Positions 9,084-17,531 of a stretch of 23,351 bases of DNA are shown here, one piece after another. The notes below the pieces were generated by a model. It had not been told where the DNA came from, did not search any database, and worked only from the letters and a program-made list of their open reading frames with translations. The DNA comes from Coemansia sp. RSA 1804 (taxonomy: Eukaryota > Kickxellomycota > Kickxellomycetes > Kickxellales > Kickxellaceae): contig JANBTH010000257.1 of NCBI GenBank assembly GCA_027578815.1, forward strand, positions 1 to 23,351, read 5' to 3'. Position numbers and translations under genes: made by a program. How positions within the stretch are numbered: position 1 is the stretch's first letter; each line of letters starts with the position of its first letter.

Positions 9084-9270
9084 CACTAATTGCTTAAATT
9101 TCATTATATCTAAATTCAAGTGTTTTATTGGGTAGAAAAATGTGAAAAGAGATTTGAAGACAACAAAGTTGCTACTAGATGCCAGGGGCTTTAACTTTGC
9201 TTCAATAGTAAATCTTTTTCTAGCAAGGCAAGAGTTTAACGTATGTTGTTATATATTGCCAACAGATTGT

Positions 9271-9683
9271 AAAAATACATGGCTTGTTTTCTTTAAAACA
9301 ACAAAATGAAAAGCATCTATAGTTGTGTAATGTTTCAGCAATGGTAATTAATTGAAAGTGTTAGAAATAAAAATAAGAATAGTAAGCCATAAAGAGTAGA
9401 AAAAGTGGAAAAAGTAAACTTAAGCACAATTCTTCGGTATAAAGCTGCGTTACATGGACAGCACAATAGATTAAGATTAATTGAGATTAACATAGGATTC
9501 AGAGCCAAAATAAATTTCTTTTAATAAATGGCAGCTAATCCACATTTATAACCTTAATAACTGTCCAGATGACACAATAATTGTTTATTTACACAAGAAT
9601 GACCATTATAAAGAGAGGAAACCCACACCTTTCATCTTTCAATATCATTTTTCATAATAACCTTTTATTTCATTAATGACTTG
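9271..9683. other. AT-rich spacer, nothing supportable
   Basis: There is no coding frame of note. A TATAAAG occurs near 9608 on the plus strand, but the only ATG soon after it (in TTAATGACTTGTTAA) runs straight into a stop codon. Confidence 0.45.
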
Positions 9684-9848
9684 TTAACTTTTTAATAATG
9701 TTTTAATATAAGGCGTAGAAGCCGTTGGCGCAGGTTTTCCATCCTGTTTGTCTGGATCTATTACAGCAGCATCCTTGCGAAGTAAACTAACTCTACGATG
9801 CAATCCATCAAATTTAATAGGAGTCGTGTTACCAGCATCTGAAGACAT
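9684..9848 (-). CDS. Putative 54-aa protein
   Basis: This minus-strand frame runs from the ATG complementary to 9846-9848 to the TAA at 9684. It encodes a hydrophilic 54-aa protein (MSSDAGNTTPIKFDGLHRRV at the start, TPYIKTLLKS at the end). TATAAAA on the minus strand at 9984-9990 lies about 140 bases upstream. The start context (CAAGTATTAA..AAGATGTCTTCA) resembles that of the gene at 10269-10475, which suggests a common origin of the 5' regions. There is no signal peptide, membrane segment or known domain. A plus-strand frame over the same DNA lacks an ATG supported by context and is less likely. Length is short, so confidence is limited. Confidence 0.4.
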   Translation of the reverse strand: MSSDAGNTTPIKFDGLHRRVSLLRKDAAVIDPDKQDGKPAPTASTPYIKTLLKS

Positions 9849-9983
9849 CTTCTTTAATACTTGTCAAAGAAAATCAATAAAAAATATTATTCTTTATGAA
9901 AGCAGAAAAATGCTAGAAAAAAAAAGAGAATGAGCAAAGAGAAAAAAGTATTCTCGATGGAAAAAAAGAAAGTGAAATGTGGA

Positions 9984-9990
9984 TTTTATA
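9984..9990 (-). promoter_or_regulatory. TATA box for the 54-aa protein gene
   Basis: TATAAAA on the minus strand lies about 140 bases before the ATG at 9848. A pyrimidine-rich leader lies between. Confidence 0.35.
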
Positions 9991-10268
9991 TGTCTTGTAG
10001 CCATTCACACTATTGCCTAATTATTCGCATATCCTTACCGCTTTATTAAAAATAAAATGAAACAGAAATGCGGCTACCCGCTCATTACCGCAGCTGCCAT
10101 CAACACACGCACCATCCACTAAAATTTTTGCCTTCTCTATCCAGCATTCCGCATGTAGTCATACAAGACACAAGAAATTGAGGTGCAAAAGGAAATGTGT
10201 GCATCCAGTTTATTTCTCCGCATTTCCATTCCCACATCAGCAACCTAATTGATTGTGTTGGTGTTTGT

Positions 10269-10475
10269 TCATTTCCTCTGCTTTTTCTCTGTTGAAGCTG
10301 ATGATACGCCAAGACCCAAGTTGCCTCGATTAGAAGGAGTAGAACGGGCCTTTTTTTTGTGTTTATATCTAGGATCTTTATACATCAAACCTAAATAATT
10401 TTTAGGTTCATTATTATTTTCGTTTTCCTGCTTCTCTTTTGTGGAAGACTTGGTTTGCTGCGATTTTGAAGACAT
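10269..10475 (-). CDS. Putative 68-aa lysine-rich protein
   Basis: This is a 68-aa, very basic, low-complexity protein. It has an N-terminal Ser/Lys/Glu/Asn-rich stretch, a central NYLGLMYKDPRYKHKKKA segment that looks structured or peptide-motif-like, and a Gly/Ser/Lys tail. The frame extends upstream, but ATG 10475 (context ACCAAGATGTC) is the first ATG. A TATAAA at 10590-10595 (minus) lies about 115 bases before it, the spacing seen for the other small genes in this window. I do not recognise a family. The KHKKKAR and EKKQRK clusters could be nuclear or nucleic-acid-binding signals (inference). Confidence 0.5.
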   Translation of the reverse strand: MSSKSQQTKSSTKEKQENENNNEPKNYLGLMYKDPRYKHKKKARSTPSNRGNLGLGVSSASTEKKQRK

Positions 10476-10589
10476 CTTGGTAGAATTGATACTTGAGGAC
10501 ACTTTTCAAAAATGGAATGTTTCTTGTGAGTAGTGAAATATCTGGTGGATGAAACTTTGAATAGAAAAATGGTAGAGAATGGCAAGGTA

Positions 10590-10595
10590 TTTATA
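10590..10595 (-). promoter_or_regulatory. TATA box for the 68-aa protein gene
   Basis: CTATAAATA on the minus strand contains TATAAA, about 115 bases upstream of the ATG at 10475. Confidence 0.45.
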
Positions 10596-10854
10596 GCATT
10601 CTTGTATAAAGATAATACCACTTTCATACAAGCAGAGAAATAGTTTTAAATAAAAACTCCCAGTCTAGTCATCGGCACACGGCAACAACAACAGCAATAA
10701 GAAGCTTAACTTCATTCCATGCTTCAACAGAACTCGTTCTTTTCCCAAAAGAAAAACAAACACCTTTACATCTTTTAACTAAGAATTGGTGTAATTAGAT
10801 GGAGGAAAAACACACGAGAACAGGATATATTTCCATTTCCTTTATCCCATTCAA

Positions 10855-13358
10855 CTAAAACGGATATACACCAAAAGAGTTTTGCAAAGAACGCGAAGAG
10901 GACTCGCTATCGTCGGGACCAAACACACCGCGGATATCCAGACGATGGCGTCTGCCGAGCTTTCTGGGAACCAGATGTGGCACCACACCAGTGTTCGCAA
11001 GCGGAGGCGGGCCCTCGGCTGACCTGCGCACCGGAGGAGTCAGCATTGGACTAAGGTAGCTGCTACTAGCAATGCTGCTGCCGCCTCCGCTGCCAGAGTA
11101 CTGCGAGTCGCCGGACAATGCGCGTCTGGCGGTCGGCAGTCTGGTAGGCGGCCCGCTGAATGCATTCTGCGCGTGCGGTCTATCCGCAGAGCCCGCCGTG
11201 TAGCTTGCGCGGTGCTGGGAGTACGACACGCCGCCTGTACCGTTGACGGCGGCCAATGAAAGCCGGCTACCAGCGTTCAGATTAATCATTGATTTCCACG
11301 CAGCCAAGCGATTAGTCACCATCGATGACGAGGATGACGAGGATGATGACTTTTCTGGAGCAAGAGGAGGAAGGGTGGGTCGCGACAGTATTCTGGGTGC
11401 GCTGGCTGGAGGCATCATGTTTGGGCTCGCAATAGCTTGGCCTCGGGCATTGGGATCCGCCGCGCTGCCCTTGGCTAATCCATTGCGCAACGGAGCCAGC
11501 GGCGTCAGGTCTCTTCGGCTGCGCAGATCAAGTCTGCTCGACTGCGCGCGTGGACGTCGACTCAGCTGCTGCTGTTGCTGTTGCTGAGTAGAGAACGGCA
11601 AGTCCCTTGACGAGGAGACCGCTGCAGTTAATGAAGGTCTGGTTTCGGTCATCGTAGTATTACTACTGCGATCAGACGAAATGGACAGACGCGAGCGTGG
11701 AGAGCCAAGCGCCACGGATGCAAGCGAGTTAATAGAAGTTCTTGCCAGCTGCACTTCTTCCGACGATCTCCTGTGTGCCGGAAACGAGGCCCGCGGGCGC
11801 AGAGTGCGCTGGAATGCCGATGGCAGCGTCTTTGACGCCAATGCTGCAACCGGCATGGCTGCCTGGGACACCGGTGCATACTCGCGCCCCGTATCGCGGT
11901 TATGGACAATCTCGCTGCGTCTGCGAAGCACCGCTGGTCGCCGCGCTTGCTGATGCTGTTGCTGTTGATGTTGATGTTCCTGGTAAACTCTCGGAGGCTC
12001 TGATGGTCCGCGAATCTGGTTGGTAGGCGTGCCGGCAACAGCTGGCGTAGCTGCTGCACGCCCCGGTTCCTTGGCAGGCATGCCACGACGCAGATTAAGC
12101 GACGACATGGCCTCGCGTAGCTGATCAATGGATTTGATCGGCTGCTTCGACCGAGGCTGCCGCGAGGGCGTGGACATTGCTTGTGCTTGTGTGCTAAAGT
12201 TTGCTGCCGGCTGTCGAGAGCCACCGGTAAATGACGGTGGTGGTGGTGGGATCCGCATCCCTGGAGTGATAGGCAGCCGAGCAGAAGCCACGCGCAAGGA
12301 TTCCTCACTGAGCGAGAATGGGCGTCTCTGCTGCCGAGTCTGGTTCTGCACACAAGCCTGCTGCTGCTGCTGCTGGTAGATATACGACGTGCTATCCGGT
12401 TGCTGATCAGTCAATGTCGCCATACTGCTGTTATTACTTGCCACCGTAGTGGGACAGCTACGACATGCGTCTGGATCGGCATTAAGAAGCGCATAGACAC
12501 GAGGCAGGTAGGCCTCAACCATAGCCTCGACATCAACAGAACGCACGGCCTTGTCGGAAACACTGTTACCGCCAACAGCACCATCGTCCGTGTTGCTGCT
12601 GACGATAAACGAAACAGCAGGCTCTGTAGTACATGATGATCCAGAGCCACCGCCGTTGATGATCAGCTTACTAGGGGCAGCCATCCTAGTACCGCTCTGG
12701 CTTGTCGTCTGCTTGTTAGCCGGTTTCCGACCAAAAGGCACAAGCGTGCTAAGGTACCGCTTAACGGCAATAAGCACATCGGGGTCAGACGAATCAACAG
12801 GAACAAGACGCGGAGTATCGGCGGCCTCCATTCCTCCTCCTTCTTTTCCACCCACAAACTCACGAACAACCACCCGTGGTCGTTTCCGTGTATTGGCGCT
12901 GGCACTCTGTAGCGGCGAGAAAAACAGCGTGTACACGTCTACTTTAAACAGTCTGCCAACCGAGTGAGATGGAGGCCCTTGTTCCTTCTGGTCTTTGGAC
13001 GCAGATTTTGTTGCCGTTGTTGTTGCCAACACTGCTGCTGCTGCTATCTTTTTCCTCTTATCGGCATAGTATGAGGTGAATAGCGGCGATAACGGGGGCT
13101 CTTGATCCTTCAGCCATTCGCATGCGTCATCGGCTCCGGATCCTGAACTGGATGGTGATCCGCCTTCTCCACCTTCTCCAAAATGCCAGGTGCTGTGACG
13201 CCGGGCTTGTCCCCGCCGATTGGCTGGTGACTCTAGTGCGTGCGGATCCCAGAGCTGGTGGTGGTGATCCGGCGGAACCCAACTGGCCAGCGTTCCGGCA
13301 ATCGATGCGCGTGTAGGCGTGCCGGCATTCTGCTGATTGTGCTGCTGTTGAACAGGAC
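10855..13358 (-). CDS. Ser/Gln-rich disordered protein, exon 2 (of a 1197-aa protein)
   Basis: Exon 2 spans the TTTTAG acceptor (exon starts at 13358) to the stop at 10855. Joined to exon 1 (13658-14747) it gives 3594 bases, exactly 1198 codons. The frame is open across the whole exon, and the split codon A|GT gives Ser364. Early in the exon is a conserved-looking piece, CEWLKDQEPPLSPLFTSYYA. Then comes VDVYTLFFSPLQSA, a segment DPDVLIAVKRYLSTLVPFGRK, and at about residues 635-657 the block VDVEAMVEAYLPRVYALL, which the first gene in the window also has. The remainder is Ser/Pro/Gln-rich disorder with polyQ, poly-Ser and several RRxS motifs (RRRSE, HRRSSEE), which resemble basophilic kinase sites. 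It is a paralogue of the gene at 1-2565, in convergent orientation. No named family recognised. Confidence 0.85.
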
Positions 13359-13657
13359 CTAAAACAAAGCGTTATTAAAATGGGGGAGGTTTAGTCATGT
13401 TTAAGAGAAAGGAAAAGTGAAGAGAACACAGTGTTTAGACAATATCCTGAAATAGTTGCAATGAATCGTGCTGAGAAGAGTAGACAGACATATCCATGAC
13501 ATGCGTCGCATTGAACATGTTATGCAACAGGGCGAGAGAGAACAATGGAATCGGCGACTTTACTATATCGCTTTGCATGCCGTAGATGGTGTGATGCATG
13601 TGTTTCTCAAAAAGGCATGGCAAAATGGTTGCAATAAGGAAGGAAAGGAAAACTTAC
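13359..13657 (-). other. Spliceosomal intron (299 nt)
   Basis: On the minus strand the donor is CCA|GTAAGT and the acceptor TTTGTTTTAG|GT. A branch-point-like GACTAAAC lies roughly 30-40 bases before the acceptor, after a pyrimidine-rich stretch. Reading through from exon 1 hits a stop at 13563. Removing these 299 bases restores one continuous frame. This is the only clear intron in the window. Confidence 0.85.
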
Positions 13658-14747
13658 TGGAACCCGAATCGACTGCAGTAGATGGCGAGCACCAAGAAAC
13701 ACCACGACCATGGGAGTTGCTTCCAACCGTATTTCTGCGGGACACACTTGCTCTGCGCACAGTCTCCCTTGCTTCCTCGATATCGCTGGGCGTGATACGC
13801 GAGAAGAACGGAGACACTGGCGGCAGCTCCGAGTCCAGCAGCCCCGTGGGCATCGCAATGTCCCTGGTTTCGACACTAGTCACTGCTGCTGGCCCAAAGA
13901 GATCCATCGACGGCGGCCGGTTGCTGCGACGCTTCATCGACTGTGTTGTGTCTGCAATGTCTGCCGCTGGTTGCAGTGGTCGTCTGGCTGTGGGCGTTGC
14001 TGCTGCTTCCAATTCTGCTGCTGTGCTTCTCTGCGGAACATAGGGCCGGAGGGGCAATATTTCGTTCCCGAAAAGCGCGGACGGCGGCCGAATGGATGCC
14101 AGCAGCATACTATCATCGTAGTCTTCCTCTCCTTCTTCTCCTCTTTTTACATCGCCAGTCTCATTCGCAGCGCTGTATTTGTACTTGTGGTAGGTGTGGA
14201 ATCTGTTGGCTAATGCATTGGCCGAAAGCATTGCACTCTGGGTCTTATTACTGTTGTCGGTGCTAATGCTGTGCTGTGTGTGGTAGTAATGCAGTCTGGG
14301 TGCTTTGCCTGGTCTGCTGGTGCAGGTGCTAGTGGAGGAAGTGGACGAGGAAAACAAAAAAGGCGGAATTTGTTCCTTTTGAGAAGACAGACAAGTCAAA
14401 TGAGGAGGAAGTGGCGGAAGAGAAAAAGAGTGATTAATGTTGCTTTGCAGTGTTCCCAGAGTAAAATTTGTTCCTTCCTCTCTTCCACCAGCCATCAGGT
14501 CTGCAGGACATGTCGATGGAGGAGGAGCAGGCAGCGAGTCAGCCAGCGCACTGGCAGAATCGGGAAGGTAGGATGCAGCAGCTGGCGTTATGGGCGGCGA
14601 ACACGCGCCCTCCCGTTTGTTTTCGTCGATGTCGCGTTCGCGGAGAAAGAGCAGGAATTGTGCATACTCACGTGCAGCTTTGCTTCTAGTGTTGTCGTCT
14701 TGACATGGCGTTTCTGTTGCTGTTGCTGTTGCTGTGTGTGTTTGCAT
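13658..14747 (-). CDS. Ser/Gln-rich disordered protein, exon 1 (of a 1197-aa protein)
   Basis: Exon 1 encodes residues 1-363 plus one base of codon 364. The frame is open back to 14867, but the first ATG is at 14747, so I start there. The N-terminus has a Thr/Ala repeat, then a charged, probably helical, conserved-looking segment AREYAQFLLFLRERDIDENK (about residues 25-44). Low-complexity Ser/Thr/Pro sequence follows, then LLASIRPPSALFGNEILPLR, RRSNRPPSMDLFGPA, and near the end LDSELPPVSPFFSRITPSDI followed by RRASVSRRNTV, which holds two PKA-like sites. These islands look like short linear binding motifs in a disordered scaffold. No transmembrane segment or catalytic motif is visible. Role unknown. 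The part of the paralogue that would match this exon lies outside the window. Confidence 0.8.
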
Positions 14748-15440
14748 TGGAAAAAAAGGATCAACCTCCTTTTTTTCTGGGTTCAAAGTCGGTATTTTTG
14801 AAGTTTGGAAACGAGTAAAAGTGTGAACGCTTTGACTTTTTGCGCTCCAAAAGATCAACAGCAACAAGGAGAAAGAAAGTAAATAAATATATGGTCAGGG
14901 AAGAAATATATCTAGAGATTTATATTGTAAGCAAATTTTATTATACAAAAAAGGAGAAAGAGGGAAGAAAAAAAAGCACGGATGTTGAGCAGAAGAAAAA
15001 GAGAAAGAGAGACAAAGCCAACAAGAGACGGAATGGGAGAAGAAGAGGAGGGGGATTGTTCAGGAAACTCAGTTGTATGCTGAATGCCCTATGCTATGTG
15101 CTCTGGGTTGAGCAATACATAAGAGGATAGCCGAGGACGAAACAATCGAGAGCTGAAATTAGTCTTCATACTCACTACTGCTTTATTCGCACTGCTATTT
15201 CTTCCAAATACGCCGGGCTCCTTGATCTGATGGTCTATAATTCCATGGGAGTAGAAAACGACTCAAAGAGTGACTGGGTAACAAAGTAGGGGTGTGCAGC
15301 GTTGCACAGTAAGAACAAAGTTTACCCGAACAGAATACGTTAGCAGTAACATTCCAAAATGAGAATGAAATGGATTTATGTCTGAGTAGAAGAGAAGGGA
15401 GAAGCAAAAAAAAGTACAGATTAGGAAAAAAGAGAAACTT
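14748..15440. other. Spacer between two minus-strand genes
   Basis: It holds the upstream region of the 1197-aa gene and the 3' region of the pseudo-ABC gene. The plus strand is a long purine-rich (A/G) tract at about 14860-15060. The frame across it (Lys/Arg-rich) has no ATG at its start and mirrors the tract composition, so I do not call it. Confidence 0.55.
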
Positions 15441-17531
15441 TCAAAGTCTGGCAAGAGAATCAACCAGCTCTTCAACAGAGGACGGAGCAACAGACAGCCG
15501 CGGATCGTGAGCGGATGATGCGGAAGCAGAGGCAGATGCGGAGGCAGCGGAGTCGCTGGAATAGCTGCTCTTGGAGCTGGCAGCAGAGCCCAGTGCACGA
15601 GGCCGTGGGATGCGGGACGAAGCAGCAGAGGCAGAGGAGGCGGCGCGCACAAGCGGAGTTCTATCGCTGCGACGGAAGGATCTGGCGCCGTTGCTGGCTC
15701 TGGAGTAGGCAGGCGGGATAAACGAGGGCCCGGCGGCCATCTGCTGGTTCTGTTGCTGGTTCTGCTGCTGCTGCAGTGGTGGCGATCTCGGGGTTTGGCC
15801 AAACTGCGACCGCGGCGATCGTGCGTAGGCGCGGCCTGAGCGCGCGTAAGGGTTGCGCACAGGCGCCTGTCTGGCAACAGTTCCCAGACGCTGGCTGGTG
15901 CTGGAGTCGTCGGTGTCGGCGGCAGCAGCAGCAGCCGAAGCAAAGGTCTCTTCGCGCGAATCAGCAGTCTCGACAGACCGGCAGGACACGCTGTCCGAGT
16001 CGGCAGGCACGATCGGCTGCTGCTCCTCGTCTGGATTGCGCTCCTCCTCATTCTCCTCCTCTGCGTTACGCACTTTCTCCTCCTCTTCATGAGGCGGCTG
16101 TTCCTCTTTGCGAGCCTCAACTTCTCTATGAGTCTCCTCCTCTCTATCGGGCTTCTCCAGCTTGCCTGCGGCTGGCGGCTGAGACTCAGACTCAGACTTC
16201 GACTTAGACGCAGGCTGCGGCGGCGGCGACACGAAGCCGGCCAGCGCGCTGTCGATGGTTGCCAGCGTGCGCGACGACAGCGAAGCCCTGGGCGGCGGCA
16301 GCAGAAGCAAGTCGGACGACGGGCGCTGGCGCAGCGTCGACGCCGAGAAGTCCGAGACGCTGGAGCGCGCAGTCAGCGCCGGCGACTGGCGCCGCGACAG
16401 ACTGTCGCTGGCAAAGGGCGACGATGGCGACAGCGCCGAGTCGGGCGTCATCATCAGCCAGTGGCGCTCGGTGGTGGAGCACTGGCTGAGCGTCGATGTG
16501 CGGCGCTGCAGACGCGACACGTAGCTCTTCTCCGACGCCAGCGCTGCGTACGCGGAATTCCACACCCACGCGCGCTCCTCGGCCACATCGAACGCCGGAC
16601 GCTCGGCCGATCCGTATCCGAACACGCAAAACGACCACGGAATGGCGGCCTGAGCGCAGTCGTCCTCGCTTTCGCTGCTGCTGCTGCTGCTGCTGCTTAG
16701 GCGCAGCGCACGCGCAAACTCGTCGATGCTGGCAGCCAGGGCGCGCGCATCGGCGGCGGCGGCGGGCGGCGACTGCGGAAGGGGAAGCGCGCCAAACGGA
16801 TCGTGCGCAGCCAGAACAACCAGCGTGACGTGGTGCAGTCGGGCGGCAGCAAACATCTGGCGCGTCTGCGACTGCGTCAGCGCGCCCAAAGCGTCGTCGA
16901 CCAGCGCAAACGGCGGCGCGTGGTAGACCATTCGGCAGACTGACACCGCCAGCAGCTCGCTGCGCTTCAGCACCTTGGCCCAGTCGACCACCTTGGCCCA
17001 GTCGTCGTCCGCATGGTCGGCCAGCAGCGCTTCGCAGTCCATGAACTGGAGAACCGCCAGCAGGTGCCGCTCGCTGACGCCGCGCCGAACCGACTGCATC
17101 TTGTCGTGCGGGAAGATCAGCAGCTCCCACAGCGAGCTGCCGGCGCGGATGTACGGCCGGGCATCCACGCCCTGGATGCCCGAGTGCGGCTTGGGGCTGC
17201 GCAGCCGTCCGCGCGTCATCGCCACTGTTGCGGCCGATGTGCCCAGCAGCACCGCCTTGAGTGCGCGCCGCCGCTCCGTGCTGCCTCCAACAACTACGCT
17301 GTGGTGCCCGCGCTCGATGCGCAGCCGCAGCCCCGCAAAGTGCGTCTCCTGCTGCCCGCCCCGCGTCTGCTCGATATTAACATCGTCGAACTCGATCACT
17401 TCTGCGCTCTCGATGCGCTGCGGCGCCTCCGCCGTCTGCGCCGTCTGCGGTGCTTGGCTGCTTGACGAGAGCACGCGCAGCCCCAGGAACCCCGTTGCCG
17501 CAGTGTCGCCGCCGCCGTCATCGTCCGCCAT
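15441..17531 (-). CDS. Degenerate ABCD-type ABC ATPase domain fused to disordered Ser-rich tail
   Basis: This 696-aa protein starts at MADDDGGG; the frame continues upstream, but that part looks like leader. Residues about 43-345 follow the nucleotide-binding domain of peroxisomal fatty-acid ABC transporters (ABCD). VIEFDDVNI opens the domain; RPYIRAGSSLWELLIFP matches the Q-loop region (RPYM..GTLRDQ.IYP); then DWAKVL, CRMVYHAPPFALVDDALGAL and VTLVVLAAHD fall at the places of the signature lead-in, Walker B and H-loop. The catalytic parts are gone: Walker A is GGSTERRRA, without GK[ST]; the signature LSGGE reads LKRSE; Walker B ends in DD rather than DE; and the Q-loop Gln is Asp. The family's transmembrane domain is absent. 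The remaining half is Ser/Glu/Gln-rich disorder. It is probably a non-hydrolysing adaptor or regulator (inference). Because the frame is long and intact, it is unlikely to be a dead gene. Confidence 0.85.
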   Translation of the reverse strand: MADDDGGGDTAATGFLGLRVLSSSSQAPQTAQTAEAPQRIESAEVIEFDDVNIEQTRGGQQETHFAGLRLRIERGHHSVVVGGSTERRRALKAVLLGTSAATVAMTRGRLRSPKPHSGIQGVDARPYIRAGSSLWELLIFPHDKMQSVRRGVSERHLLAVLQFMDCEALLADHADDDWAKVVDWAKVLKRSELLAVSVCRMVYHAPPFALVDDALGALTQSQTRQMFAAARLHHVTLVVLAAHDPFGALPLPQSPPAAAADARALAASIDEFARALRLSSSSSSSSESEDDCAQAAIPWSFCVFGYGSAERPAFDVAEERAWVWNSAYAALASEKSYVSRLQRRTSTLSQCSTTERHWLMMTPDSALSPSSPFASDSLSRRQSPALTARSSVSDFSASTLRQRPSSDLLLLPPPRASLSSRTLATIDSALAGFVSPPPQPASKSKSESESQPPAAGKLEKPDREEETHREVEARKEEQPPHEEEEKVRNAEEENEEERNPDEEQQPIVPADSDSVSCRSVETADSREETFASAAAAAADTDDSSTSQRLGTVARQAPVRNPYARSGRAYARSPRSQFGQTPRSPPLQQQQNQQQNQQMAAGPSFIPPAYSRASNGARSFRRSDRTPLVRAASSASAASSRIPRPRALGSAASSKSSYSSDSAASASASASASSAHDPRLSVAPSSVEELVDSLARL
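16971..17003. repeat. 15-base direct repeat coding DWAKV twice
   Basis: CACCTTGGCCCAGTC occurs at 16971-16985 and 16989-17003, separated by GAC. It encodes the tandem DWAKVVDWAKVL just before the degenerate signature motif of the pseudo-ABC domain. Confidence 0.85.

Larger units (their letters stand above)
8226..9270 (+). repeat. Segmental duplication, copy 3 (with small gene C)
   Basis: This copy aligns to copy 1 from the GAATA..CATATT.CCCCA...TGCTAGAGATTAAA stretch (about 8220-8260) through promoter, leader and gene to a 3' flank at 9115-9270 (AAGTGTTTTA...; an AATAGTAA piece is common to both). It lacks the extra block that copy 1 carries after its stop codon. Confidence 0.75.

Noticed and set aside
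9748..9933. Plus-strand 61-codon frame
   Set aside because: No ATG with context at its start; the opposite-strand frame has an ATG, TATA box and paralogous start context.
10100..10312. Minus-strand 70-codon frame overlapping the 68-aa gene
   Set aside because: Overlaps the end of a better-supported frame and has no promoter of its own.
14840..15130. Lys/Arg-rich plus-strand frame
   Set aside because: Begins at TTG, mirrors a purine tract, and lies in the upstream region of a minus-strand gene.
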